Assembly: GCA_026387315.1 (NCBI GenBank)
Contig: JAPLLY010000036.1
Coordinates: 1-60,408 of the forward strand
Reading direction: 5' to 3'
Source of the DNA: Candidatus Omnitrophota bacterium
GTDB taxonomy: Bacteria; Omnitrophota; Gorgyraeia; Gygaellales; Profunditerraquicolaceae
DNA length: 60,408 nucleotides
Shown here: piece after piece, positions 53,192-60,405 of the stretch
How positions within the stretch are numbered: the stretch's first letter is position 1
Layout of the letters: the number at the start of each line of letters is the position of its first letter
The notes under the pieces: generated by a model
Database searches by the model: none
Seen by the model: only the letters and a program-made list of their open reading frames with translations
Told to the model about the DNA's origin: nothing
Position numbers and translations under genes: made by a program

Positions 53192-53228
53192 AATAAAGCG
53201 GTGTTTATTAACTATGAAGGAAAAATAA

Positions 53229-54437
53229 ATGAAACGAATTTACACATCTATCATTAAGGAACATTTCAAGCGTCACCAACAAATGGTTTTTCTTGTAGGC
53301 CCTCGGCAAGCTGGGAAAACAACGGTGAGCCAGATGACAAAAGAGCTTACCAGCCAATTTACTTATTTAAATTGGGATAATCTAGACAACAGAAAGATTA
53401 TTCTGCAAGGGGTTAATGATGTTGCCGGTTTTGCCGGATTAGATAAATTAACCTCGGAAGTCCCCATCATTATATTTGATGAAATTCACAAATACGGTAA
53501 GTGGAAGACTTTTCTCAAAGGTTTTTTTGATACATACAAAGGTAAAGTAAATATCATTGTTACGGGTAGTTCCCGGTTAGATGTTTATAAGAAAGGCGGA
53601 GATAGCCTTATGGGAAGATATTTCCTCTATCGACTGCATCAGTTATCGCTAGGGGAGTTAGGGCGGGTTGATTTATCGAAGAAAGAAATTAACGAGCCCT
53701 TTCAAAATAAGAATCAGGAGTTTGAAAATTTATTCAAAAATGGCGGGTTCCCTGAACCGTTTATAAAAAACGATACCAAATTTTTAAATAGGTGGAAAAA
53801 CCTTAGGCAGAAACAGCTAATTCGGGAAGACATCCGTGATTTAAGCCGTATCCAAGAATTGGGACAAATTGAGCTTTTGGCTGAAATTCTAAGGCATCAG
53901 TCCGGACAGCTGGCCAATTACTCAAACCTCGCCAACAAAATCAATGTATCTTCGGATACCGTACGCCGCTGGATCCAAACATTACAGTCATTCTTTTACT
54001 GTTTTACCATTCAACCATGGTCTAAGAATATTCCTCGAGCTCTTATTAAAGAACCAAAAACGTATTTATGGGACTGGACCAATGTTGATGACGTTGGTAG
54101 CCGTGTGGAAAATTTCGTTGCCTCTCATTTGCTAAAAGCTGTTAATTATTGGACGGATTGCGGGTTAGGCCAATATGTTTTGTGGTTCATTAGGGATAAG
54201 GAAAAACGCGAGGTAGATTTTTTAGTTTCGCGAGACAATAATCCATGGTTTTTGGTTGAAGTAAAAACATCATCAAAAGTCGGAATAAATAAAAACCTGG
54301 CTTATTTTCAGAATAAAATTAAAACGAAACACGCGTTTCAGGTGGTATTTGACATGGAATATATTTCCAAGGATTGTTTCAAGCATACCGTACCTATTAT
54401 TGTGCCTGCTCGGACATTTTTAACCCAATTGGTATAA
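53229..54437 (+). CDS. AAA_14/DUF4143 family ATPase, copy 1
   Basis: 402 residues. Walker A GPRQAGKTT is at 24-32, Walker B PIIIFDEIH near 80 and the sensor-like VTGSSRLDV near 110. A winged-helix-like middle (NKINVSSDTVRRWIQTL near 238) follows, then a C-terminal DUF4143 domain with a PD-(D/E)xK-like EVDFLVSR ... FLVEVKTSS pattern near 328-350. The role of this very common family is not established; proposals include mobile-element or toxin-like functions. An AAGGAAAAATA site precedes the ATG. AT-rich like the host genes, unlike copy 2. Confidence 0.85.
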   Translation: MKRIYTSIIKEHFKRHQQMVFLVGPRQAGKTTVSQMTKELTSQFTYLNWDNLDNRKIILQGVNDVAGFAGLDKLTSEVPIIIFDEIHKYGKWKTFLKGFFDTYKGKVNIIVTGSSRLDVYKKGGDSLMGRYFLYRLHQLSLGELGRVDLSKKEINEPFQNKNQEFENLFKNGGFPEPFIKNDTKFLNRWKNLRQKQLIREDIRDLSRIQELGQIELLAEILRHQSGQLANYSNLANKINVSSDTVRRWIQTLQSFFYCFTIQPWSKNIPRALIKEPKTYLWDWTNVDDVGSRVENFVASHLLKAVNYWTDCGLGQYVLWFIRDKEKREVDFLVSRDNNPWFLVEVKTSSKVGINKNLAYFQNKIKTKHAFQVVFDMEYISKDCFKHTVPIIVPARTFLTQLV

Positions 54438-54487
54438 AAGAAACATAAAACATAAATAGTGTATCTAACGTATTGAAATACAAAGAG

Positions 54488-54610
54488 ATGCGGAACAAAT
54501 ACTTGGGAAACTTGCCTGTTGATAATATTAAAATCAGGAACTTACTTGGCTGGAAGCCGCCGTTTACGCTGGAAGAGGGGATTAAGGAGACGGTTAAGTA
54601 CTATAAATAA
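54488..54610 (+). pseudogene. 3' fragment of a nucleotide-sugar epimerase gene
   Basis: A 40-codon frame. After MRNKY it reads LGNLPVDNIKIRNLLGWKPPF and then TLEEGIKETVKYYK, matching the C-terminus of the 57030 epimerase (TGSLLVDSSKIRNLLGWKPPF). DNA similarity is high over about 75 bp. Nothing of the Rossmann part remains. It is a leftover of a second epimerase gene lost when the ATPase cassettes came in, or a copied 3' end. Otherwise the 54438-54681 gap holds only AT-rich sequence. Confidence 0.7.
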
Positions 54611-54681
54611 TAAGGACAACCTTTGTAGGGGATCTCTGAATGATCAGAAAATTGTTGACTAAGTAGCCATTTTCGGCGATA

Positions 54682-55869
54682 ATGGAAACCATGAAATATA
54701 TCCCAAGACTTTTGGAAGGCAGGATTAGGCATGCGATCGAACGGGGCAAGAGCGTCTTGCTTATGGGCGCGCGTCAGACCGGAAAGACGACATTGGCCAG
54801 GCAATTTAAGTCTGACCTGTCGATATCGTTTGTGCAGCCTGACGTGCGGCAACGCTACGAAAAGGCTCCGCAGCTGCTTAAGGGTGAGGTGGAGGCTCTC
54901 GCTCCTGATGTGAAAGGGAAGCGTCCACTCGTTATTTTAGATGAGGTCCAGAAAGTTCCGGTTATTCTTGATGTTGTTCAGGACATGATTGACCGCGGGG
55001 CGGCCAATTTTATTCTTACGGGTTCCAGCGCCCGCAAGCTTCGCCGGGGAGCGCAGGTTAATCTTCTTCCTGGCCGGGTGGTGGCGTTTCGGATGGACCC
55101 GTTTAGTTTGCGGGAATTTCCCGCGAAGGATCTCGCCGAAAGGTTGTTGTATGGATCCCTCCCCGGGATACTTGCGGTTCATTCTCTTCCTGATAGGGAG
55201 ATTGATCTCGGAGCGTATGTCACGATGTATCTGGAAGAAGAAATCCGCGCTGAAGCGGTTGTGCGGAATATCGGGGATTTCGCGCGGTTCCTTGAGCTTG
55301 CCGCTTCCGAATCCGGAGGGATCATTAATTTGAGAAAATTGTCGCAGGAAATCGGCGTGTCTCACACGACGATCGGCGCGTACTATCAGATTCTGGAGGA
55401 CTGCCTTATCGCCGAAAGGATCGAGCCGTTGACCCACAGCAAGACTCGAAAGAAGCTGACCAAATCTGATAAATACTTATTCTTTGATTTGGGTGTTAGG
55501 CGGCTTGCCGCTCGTGAAGGAACGAAACTTTCCCGGGATACAATGGGGCTGGTCTTCGAGCAATTTATCGGCTTAGAGCTTTTAAGAAGTGCGCACACGA
55601 ATGGCCAGGGCGGCAAGCTCCGGTTTTGGCGCGATCCTGACGGCCCCGAAGTTAATTGGGTCGTTGATGTTGATGGCGTTTACATACCCATTGAAGTTAA
55701 GTGGACGGAGAATCCTGCGTCCGCTGACATTCGCCATCTCGAGGTATTTCTTTCCGAATACAAGGCCGCAGGGACGGGATACGTTGTATGCCGGGTTCCG
55801 CGCAAGGTCAAGCTGAGCGACAGGATATTCGCCATTCCCTGGCAGTCCATCGATGAGATCGGATCTTAA
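54682..55869 (+). CDS. AAA_14/DUF4143 family ATPase, copy 2
   Basis: 395 residues. Walker A GARQTGKTT is at 29-37, Walker B PLVILDEVQ near 83 and VTGSS-like ILTGSSARKL near 112. A helix-turn-helix segment (QEIGVSHTTIGAYYQIL near 224) is followed by the C-terminal DUF4143 domain with VNWVVDVDGVYIPIEVKW near 328. It is only distantly similar to copy 1 and much richer in G and C at third positions than any neighbour, so it came from a different source. The start could also be the ATG at 54691. No clear ribosome site. Confidence 0.85.
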   Translation: METMKYIPRLLEGRIRHAIERGKSVLLMGARQTGKTTLARQFKSDLSISFVQPDVRQRYEKAPQLLKGEVEALAPDVKGKRPLVILDEVQKVPVILDVVQDMIDRGAANFILTGSSARKLRRGAQVNLLPGRVVAFRMDPFSLREFPAKDLAERLLYGSLPGILAVHSLPDREIDLGAYVTMYLEEEIRAEAVVRNIGDFARFLELAASESGGIINLRKLSQEIGVSHTTIGAYYQILEDCLIAERIEPLTHSKTRKKLTKSDKYLFFDLGVRRLAAREGTKLSRDTMGLVFEQFIGLELLRSAHTNGQGGKLRFWRDPDGPEVNWVVDVDGVYIPIEVKWTENPASADIRHLEVFLSEYKAAGTGYVVCRVPRKVKLSDRIFAIPWQSIDEIGS

Positions 55870-55930
55870 GCCGTGCTCGTATCATACATCTTCAATCTGT
55901 TTGCTTCTTTAAAGACAGTGTAACAAACCT

Positions 55931-56000
55931 TGCTGACTTTCAAAAGTAGGGGAGGTTTAAACCTCTCCTACTTTTGTGGGAATGACGTTATAAGTCAGCA
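55931..56000. repeat. Nested palindromic repeat
   Basis: An inner 36 bp near-perfect palindrome (55941-55976, CAAAAGTAGG to CCTACTTTTG, one mismatch) lies within an outer inverted pair TGCTGACTT (55931-55939) and AAGTCAGCA (55992-56000). A GTGGGAATGACG string separates inner and outer arms on one side only. It could terminate transcription behind the ATPase, but its two-layer design suggests a small mobile repeat. Confidence 0.65.
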
Positions 56001-56033
56001 GAGTTTATGATAATATCGTCACTTTTGCATTCT

Positions 56034-56078
56034 TTTTCGCGAAATTGGAAAGAGCTGTTTAGTATTTTATTGAGGTAG
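56034..56078 (+). pseudogene. 3' scrap of a GT4 glycosyltransferase gene
   Basis: Fifteen codons reading FSRNWKELFSILLR and stop, against FSQNWRELFDILLR and stop at the end of the 51476 gene. It is flush before the GT2 start at 56086, and its stop region provides that gene's upstream DNA. This shows that the ATPase/BRO insert is bordered on both sides by the same gene end. The rest of the 55870-56085 gap holds the palindrome described above. Confidence 0.65.
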
Positions 56079-56085
56079 TAAAATA

Positions 56086-56898
56086 ATGTATGATCTTTGC
56101 GCGTCTATCGTAACATTTAAAAACGATCAGGGTGCCTTAAAAAAAGCAATCAATAGCTTTTTAAATGAAAATTTAAAATCCTACCTTTATGTTGTGGACA
56201 ATTCTCCGACCGACAGCCTGAGGAATTCCTGTATTCATAGAAATGTAGAGTATATTTTTAATAATAAAAATTTGGGTTTTGGGGCGGCGCATAATCAGGT
56301 GCTAGTAAGAATGCTGGATGAATCTAAATATCATTTGATTTTGAATCCGGATGTCTATTTTAGCTCCGGGGCACTGGAAAAACTATTTAGTTTTATGGAG
56401 AGGAACGATGAGATCGGGCTATTGATGCCCAAGGTGTTGTATCCTGACGGCGCGTTGCAGTATCTGTGCCGGTTATTACCTACTCCTTTGGATTTATTAC
56501 TTAGAAAATTTGATAATCAAGCTTTAAGGGCTTGGATTAATTTAATAAGCAAGTATGAGCTAAGGTTTGCGGATTATAATAAGCAAATGGATGTGCCGTA
56601 TTTATCGGGATGTTTTATGTTTATACGCACGGGAGCTTTTAAGAGAGCCGGGATTTTTGACGAACGATTTTTTATTTACTTTGAAGACGTTGATTTATCA
56701 AGGAGGATTAACCGGTTATATCGCACGGTATATTATCCGCAAGTTGAGGTTTATCATGGTTATGAAAGGGGATCAAATAAGGACGCTGTCCTGCTTAAAC
56801 ATCTTATCCGCTCCGGTATCAGATATTTTAACAAGTGGGGATGGTTTTTTGATCAAGAAAGAAAATTAATCAATAAACAAACGCTGGAAAACCTGTGA
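56086..56898 (+). CDS. WbbL-like glycosyltransferase family 2 (rhamnosyltransferase type)
   Basis: 270 residues. VDNSPTDSLRNSC near 37, NKNLGFGAAHNQVL near 61-74, LNPDVYF near 87 (the DxD-like acidic site) and a LMPKVLYPDGALQ block near 108 match WbbL-type rhamnosyltransferases, which often prime or extend the glycan. FDERFFIYFEDVDLSRRI (about 191-208) contains the catalytic-base ED. A WbbL-type transferase normally needs dTDP-rhamnose, but RmlA/RmlB are not in the window. A perfect palindrome follows the stop. Confidence 0.87.
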   Translation: MYDLCASIVTFKNDQGALKKAINSFLNENLKSYLYVVDNSPTDSLRNSCIHRNVEYIFNNKNLGFGAAHNQVLVRMLDESKYHLILNPDVYFSSGALEKLFSFMERNDEIGLLMPKVLYPDGALQYLCRLLPTPLDLLLRKFDNQALRAWINLISKYELRFADYNKQMDVPYLSGCFMFIRTGAFKRAGIFDERFFIYFEDVDLSRRINRLYRTVYYPQVEVYHGYERGSNKDAVLLKHLIRSGIRYFNKWGWFFDQERKLINKQTLENL

Positions 56899-56901
56899 TT
56901 T

Positions 56902-56951
56902 GGATTAGACCTACGCGGTCTACATATATGTAGACCGCGTAGGTCTAATCC
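56902..56951. repeat. Perfect 50 bp palindrome
   Basis: From GGATTAGACCTACGCGGTC to GACCGCGTAGGTCTAATCC, every base pairs, through TACATATATGTA in the centre. It starts three bases after the GT2 stop. It can form a cruciform or a strong mRNA hairpin, but no T-run follows. It is more regular than a terminator needs to be. Confidence 0.85.
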
Positions 56952-56984
56952 CTGCGGGACAGGCGGAGCCTGAAACAGTAAGTG

Positions 56985-57004
56985 CCACGCCTGTAAAGGC
57001 GTGG
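56985..57004. repeat. Short hairpin repeat (CCACGCC / GGCGTGG)
   Basis: A seven-base stem around a TGTAAA loop, 26 bp before the epimerase gene and 34 bp after the long palindrome. Together they fill the 131 bp gap, which has no other content. Confidence 0.55.
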
Positions 57005-57029
57005 GAATCTACCTGTATTCTGCTTAACA

Positions 57030-58037
57030 ATGACAGAATTAAGTAAAAAGTGTGTTTTAGTTACCGGTGCCACGGGATTTATTGGGTGCAAGCTGTGCGC
57101 TGCTTTGAAAGAAAAAGGCTATTTTGTTCGAGGCGCCATACGTAATAATGCGCGCGATGTCTCTGGGGTTGATGAATATATTCAAGTGGGAGATATAAAT
57201 GAGTCAACGGATTGGCAGCCAGCTTTGGCCGAAGTGGATACGGTTGTTCATTTAGCGGGTAGGGTTCATATTATGAATGATCCAGAGGTTTATCCTATTG
57301 ATGCTTTCCGTAAAGTCAATGTGCTTGGAACTGAACGCCTGGCGCGAATGGCTGTAAAGGCAGGAGTTAGGAGATTGATTTTTATTAGTTCAGTTAAGGT
57401 AAATGGGGAAGGTTTCCAGGTGCCTTATACGGAAAGAGATGTTCCTGCGCCCCAAGATGCTTATGGTGTTAGCAAGCGAGAAGCTGAAGATTCATTGGCT
57501 TGCATAGCTAATGAGACCGGGCTTCAGGTAGTAATTTTACGGCTTCCTTTGGTTTATGGACCAGGGGTAAAGGCAAATTTTAAAAATTTAATTAAGCTTG
57601 CTGGTTCCGGCCTGCCGTTACCGTTTAAGGGTATTAATAACCAGCGCAGTTTTCTTTATCTTGGTAATTTGGTGGATGCAATTATTACTTGTATTAGTTA
57701 TCCGCTGGCAGCAGGCGAAACTTTTTTGGTAAGCGATGGGCAGGATGTCTCTACGCCGGATTTAATAAAGATGATTGCTGGGGAGATAAAAACTCGGGGA
57801 CGGTTCTGTTTTTCTGGAAAAGGTACCGGGAAAAACAGAACCGTCCCCTGTTTCTTATTTTATTTGCATCCGGGTATTTTGAAGGCGCTGTGTAGGATTG
57901 TGGGAAAGGGTGAAGAGCTGGAGAAATTAACCGGGTCTTTGCTTGTTGATAGTAGTAAGATCAGAAATCTCCTTGGTTGGAAACCGCCGTTTACGCTGGA
58001 AGAGGGGATTAAAGAAATGGTTGGTATTAAAGCGTAA
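57030..58037 (+). CDS. UDP-sugar 4-epimerase/dehydratase-like SDR with an in-frame repeat
   Basis: A 335-residue SDR: GATGFIG at 12-18, SSVKVNG near 117, Y/K in YGVSK near 147. Its length and HPGILKALCRIVGK and LTGSLLVDSSKIRNLLGW blocks match epimerases that often precede WecA/WbpL-type initiation genes. A 53 bp perfect-armed palindrome (57796-57848) sits inside the frame and encodes about 18 residues (GRFCFSGKGTGKNRTVPCF) where relatives have a short loop. The frame survives the insert. Activity may or may not. Confidence 0.82.
   Translation: MTELSKKCVLVTGATGFIGCKLCAALKEKGYFVRGAIRNNARDVSGVDEYIQVGDINESTDWQPALAEVDTVVHLAGRVHIMNDPEVYPIDAFRKVNVLGTERLARMAVKAGVRRLIFISSVKVNGEGFQVPYTERDVPAPQDAYGVSKREAEDSLACIANETGLQVVILRLPLVYGPGVKANFKNLIKLAGSGLPLPFKGINNQRSFLYLGNLVDAIITCISYPLAAGETFLVSDGQDVSTPDLIKMIAGEIKTRGRFCFSGKGTGKNRTVPCFLFYLHPGILKALCRIVGKGEELEKLTGSLLVDSSKIRNLLGWKPPFTLEEGIKEMVGIKA
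57796..57848. repeat. Palindromic repeat inserted within the epimerase coding region
   Basis: GGGGACGGTTCTGTTTTTC (57796-57814) and its exact reverse complement ending at 57848 flank a 14-15 base centre. I recognise the GGGGACGGTTCTGT / ACAGAACCGTCCCC type as a dispersed REP-like repeat of several bacterial groups, often linked to Y1 (RAYT) transposases. No such transposase is in this window. Confidence 0.75.
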
Positions 58038-58072
58038 AATAAGAATTTGGCTGTATTAGCGATAGGAGTTAT

Positions 58073-58599
58073 ATGAATATAAATCTTCCATCAGCACCAC
58101 CAAAAAACCATCTTTATTTCAAATAGGTTATTATGTTATAATTTTTCTATTTTTATTTTGTTGGGTTTATTTACAATTTAGTAAAGTTTCTAAATTGGAA
58201 CAAGAAATTGAGAGTTTGCATTATTACCTTGGAGACTGCAGGAAACAAGTTGGTGATTGTAGAAATCAAGTTTTAATTGAGATTCAAAAACAACAAAAGG
58301 AATTTCAAAAATATTCTCTTGATTTAGAAATGCTAAATTCAAAATTTGTTGTTATGGAAAAAGATAAAGAAGAACTTAAATCAAAAGTTGAAGATTTAAG
58401 AGCGTTTATTAAAATTAAACCTTGCTTGGCTGACGATAAACAAATACAGAGCAAAATAGACGGTATTACTTTATCTTTAAAGAATATTTCCGATTCTATT
58501 AAAGAAACAAAAGAAAAGGCAATCTTTCTTCAAAAAGATTTTGAAAAATTTAAGATTGAATATTTAAAAGTTCCTTTAAAGGGTAAGATAAACCAATAA
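58073..58599 (+). pseudogene. Single-span coiled-coil membrane protein, frameshifted at an A tract
   Basis: The best start is ATG 58073 (TAGGAG six bases before it), which yields MNINLPSAPPKNHLYFK and stops at 58124-58126. One extra base in the A6 run near 58103-58108 would join it to the frame encoding a membrane helix (GYYVIIFLFLFCWVYLQFSK) and a long coiled coil of heptads to the stop at 58599. Without the repair, translation could begin at TTG 58195 and make 134 residues of coiled coil only. So it is either a sequencing error, a slippage-controlled gene or a fresh pseudogene. The function is unknown; topology suggests an envelope tether. Confidence 0.6.
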
Positions 58600-58818
58600 T
58601 TTGAATATGAATACCTCCAAGTAACAGTTATTTAAATGTTTATATGAATAGTGATAACTTTTAGGATTTTGTAGCATTTTAGGAATTCTTCAATCCTTTC
58701 ACGGATAGAAAAAAAAGAAGAGAATGCTACTTCTAAAATTGTTAAGAAAGCTTATGACGTAAATTCTTTAATTCGGGGTGTAAGATTGGGTTTATTTTTT
58801 GTTTAATGGGGATAAAAA

Positions 58819-59247
58819 ATGGGGAAAGTTATAATCCATCATAGTAAAATAGGTTTTCCATATTGTAGACCCTATGGTTATGAAATAAACAAAAATGGGA
58901 TGTGTTTGGCAGCAGAATATACGGATAAAAGGGGTAGAATAAGATATTGTGCGAATCCAAACCACAATCATTATTACGCAGGGGGTTGTTTTATAGCTAC
59001 TGTTTGTTATGGGGCTGATAGTAAGGAGGTATTGATTTTAAAGAAATTTAAAGACGATTTTTTGCTTAAACACAAAATTGGTGAATTTTTTGTCAATTTT
59101 TATTACAAATTTAGTCCAATTATTTCTCGTAAGATAAAGGGGCAAATAGTTATACAAGGTTTGTTTATTGTTATATTAAAGCCTATAATACATATAGCAA
59201 AAAAACTAACCGGTAACATAAATGGTAGCCAACATTTTGGAATGTAA
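58819..59247 (+). CDS. CFI-box-CTERM domain protein
   Basis: 142 residues. GGCFIATVCYGADSKEVLILKKF (about 55-77), followed by a KDDFLLKHKIGEFFVNFYYKFSP stretch, is the CFI-box domain, which in known proteins is a C-terminal module of unproven role. Here only about 55 residues precede it, with four cysteines and an HNH-like HNHYYAGGC run, and a hydrophobic helix and basic tail follow. No signal peptide is seen. A GGGGATAAAAA site precedes the ATG. Function unknown. Confidence 0.7.
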   Translation: MGKVIIHHSKIGFPYCRPYGYEINKNGMCLAAEYTDKRGRIRYCANPNHNHYYAGGCFIATVCYGADSKEVLILKKFKDDFLLKHKIGEFFVNFYYKFSPIISRKIKGQIVIQGLFIVILKPIIHIAKKLTGNINGSQHFGM

Positions 59248-59286
59248 AGAGATATAGAACAAATATTTTAGATTCAAAGAATTTTT

Positions 59287-59325
59287 GTTAGATTTTGCTT
59301 CTTTGGACGTCCATTGGTGTAGGAA
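59287..59325 (+). promoter_or_regulatory. Leader motif before the KilA-N gene
   Basis: The partner of 52655-52693: GTTAGATTTT to GTAGGAA, again exactly 39 bases, and here with GGACGTCC in the middle. It lies about 70 bp before the start. Further on, ATAAATGC is repeated in tandem (59363-59380), a possible operator just upstream of the ribosome site. The rest of the 59248-59394 gap shows nothing. Confidence 0.4.
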
Positions 59326-59394
59326 GACTTAAATGAGCGAAATAAAGGAAAACAATGTGGTCATAAATGCATATAAATGCAAAAGGAGCTCTTT

Positions 59395-60213
59395 ATGGAA
59401 AAATTTAACGTTTTGGGGACCGAAATAACTTATTATAAGAAAAACGATCAAGACTATATTTCATTGACGGATATGTTAAAGGCCAAGGATGGCGATTTTT
59501 TTATTTCTGATTGGCTTAGAAACAGAAATACCGTTGAATTTCTGGGTATTTGGGAACGTGTCTATAATCCAGATTTTAATTATGGCGAATTCGCCATAAT
59601 TAAAAGTCAGGTTGGCTTGAATAACTATAAAATAAGCGTTAAAGAGTGGGTTGAGAAAACTAATGCCATTGGCTTGAAAGCAACAGCTGGAAGATATGGA
59701 GGAACATACGCGCATAAAGATATTGCTTTTGAGTTTGGCATGTGGATAAGCGCGGAATTTAAAATTTATCTCATTAAAGAATTTCAGCGATTAAAAGAAG
59801 ATGAAAACAATCGTTTAAAATTAGGATGGAACCTGCAACGCACCTTGGCTAAAATCAACTACCGCATACATACCGATGCTATAAAAGAGAAACTGATTCC
59901 TGAAGAGTTGACTAAAGCCCAGACAAATATTGTCTATGCTTCGGAAGCTGATGTTTTGAATATGGCTTTGTTTGGCATGACCGCGCAAAAGTGGCGCGAT
60001 AATAATCCTGAGAAGAAAGGCAATATCAGGGATTATGCTGATATATCGCAATTGGTATGTCTTTCAAATCTCGAGAATTTGAACGCCTTATTCATTAGCG
60101 AAAGCCTTCAGCAGGAAGAAAGATTATTAAAGCTGAATAGGATTGCTATCCAGCAGATGAAATTACTCACCGATGACCGGCGAGTGAAGAAGTTGGGGGC
60201 TAAGAAAAAATGA
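59395..60213 (+). CDS. KilA-N domain protein (phage antirepressor/regulator-like)
   Basis: 272 residues from the ATG at 59395, which has AAAAGGAG six bases before it; the frame is open a little further back to 59377. Residues 1-130 are a KilA-N DNA-binding domain (YISLTDMLKA, DFFISDWLRNRNTVEFLGIWE, GRYGGTYAHKDIAFEFGMWIS). The C-terminal half (about 135-272) is the helical region usual in chromosomal KilA-N proteins (KINYRIHTDAIKEKLI, NMALFGMTAQKWRD). The fold occurs in phages and large DNA viruses and as solitary chromosomal genes. There is no phage structural gene nearby. Confidence 0.85.
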   Translation: MEKFNVLGTEITYYKKNDQDYISLTDMLKAKDGDFFISDWLRNRNTVEFLGIWERVYNPDFNYGEFAIIKSQVGLNNYKISVKEWVEKTNAIGLKATAGRYGGTYAHKDIAFEFGMWISAEFKIYLIKEFQRLKEDENNRLKLGWNLQRTLAKINYRIHTDAIKEKLIPEELTKAQTNIVYASEADVLNMALFGMTAQKWRDNNPEKKGNIRDYADISQLVCLSNLENLNALFISESLQQEERLLKLNRIAIQQMKLLTDDRRVKKLGAKKK

Positions 60214-60247
60214 TGTAGTGATAAATATAAACGTGACCAATTTTTTT

Positions 60248-60266
60248 AACAAGCTTACTTCTTGTT
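60248..60266. other. Small hairpin between the KilA-N gene and the IS
   Basis: AACAAG (60248-60253) pairs with CTTGTT (60261-60266). A T7 run lies before rather than after it, so it is not a + strand terminator. The 60214-60269 gap has nothing else. Confidence 0.3.
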
Positions 60267-60269
60267 GAT

Positions 60270-60405
60270 CCTGAAAAAACGGCGAATTGCCGTGTTTTAA
60301 AACGAGTCTCGACGATGTTACCATGTAAGTTTTCAACAAAGTTACCGAATTTTCAAGCGTTCGATATTCCCGAGTGCCTGATGGAAGAGTTTTTGGTGGA
60401 TATAG
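60270..60405 (+). mobile_element. IS element end (right copy)
   Basis: 136 bp identical in reverse complement to positions 1-136; three more bases of the element are read to 60408. The element starts with CCTGAAAAAACGGCG, and the flanking bases outside it differ from the left copy (TGAT against TTCA), so these are two separate insertions of the same IS. Confidence 0.75.

Noticed and set aside
53229-55869. The two ATPases as an anti-phage defence pair
   Set aside because: DUF4143 ATPases are widespread without defence partners, and no effector or nuclease gene accompanies them here.
58660-58806. Frame without a start that reads like a protein tail (EENATSKIVKKAYDVNSLIRG)
   Set aside because: Possibly a remnant, but no start codon, no known motif and only ~40 codons; 58600-58818 otherwise shows nothing.
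54482-59268. A 23-base similarity between 54482-54504 and 59246-59268 (AAAGAGAT, GAACAAATA)
   Set aside because: Four mismatches in AT-rich DNA; such pairs are expected by chance over 60 kb.
299-60051. Open frames on the minus strand throughout
   Set aside because: Each lies opposite or across a convincing + strand gene, has no recognisable domain and lacks a ribosome site; they are shadows.
52727-60213. The BRO-N, KilA-N and ATPase genes as a prophage
   Set aside because: No integrase, capsid, terminase, portal or lysis gene is present; these are solitary genes among glycan genes.
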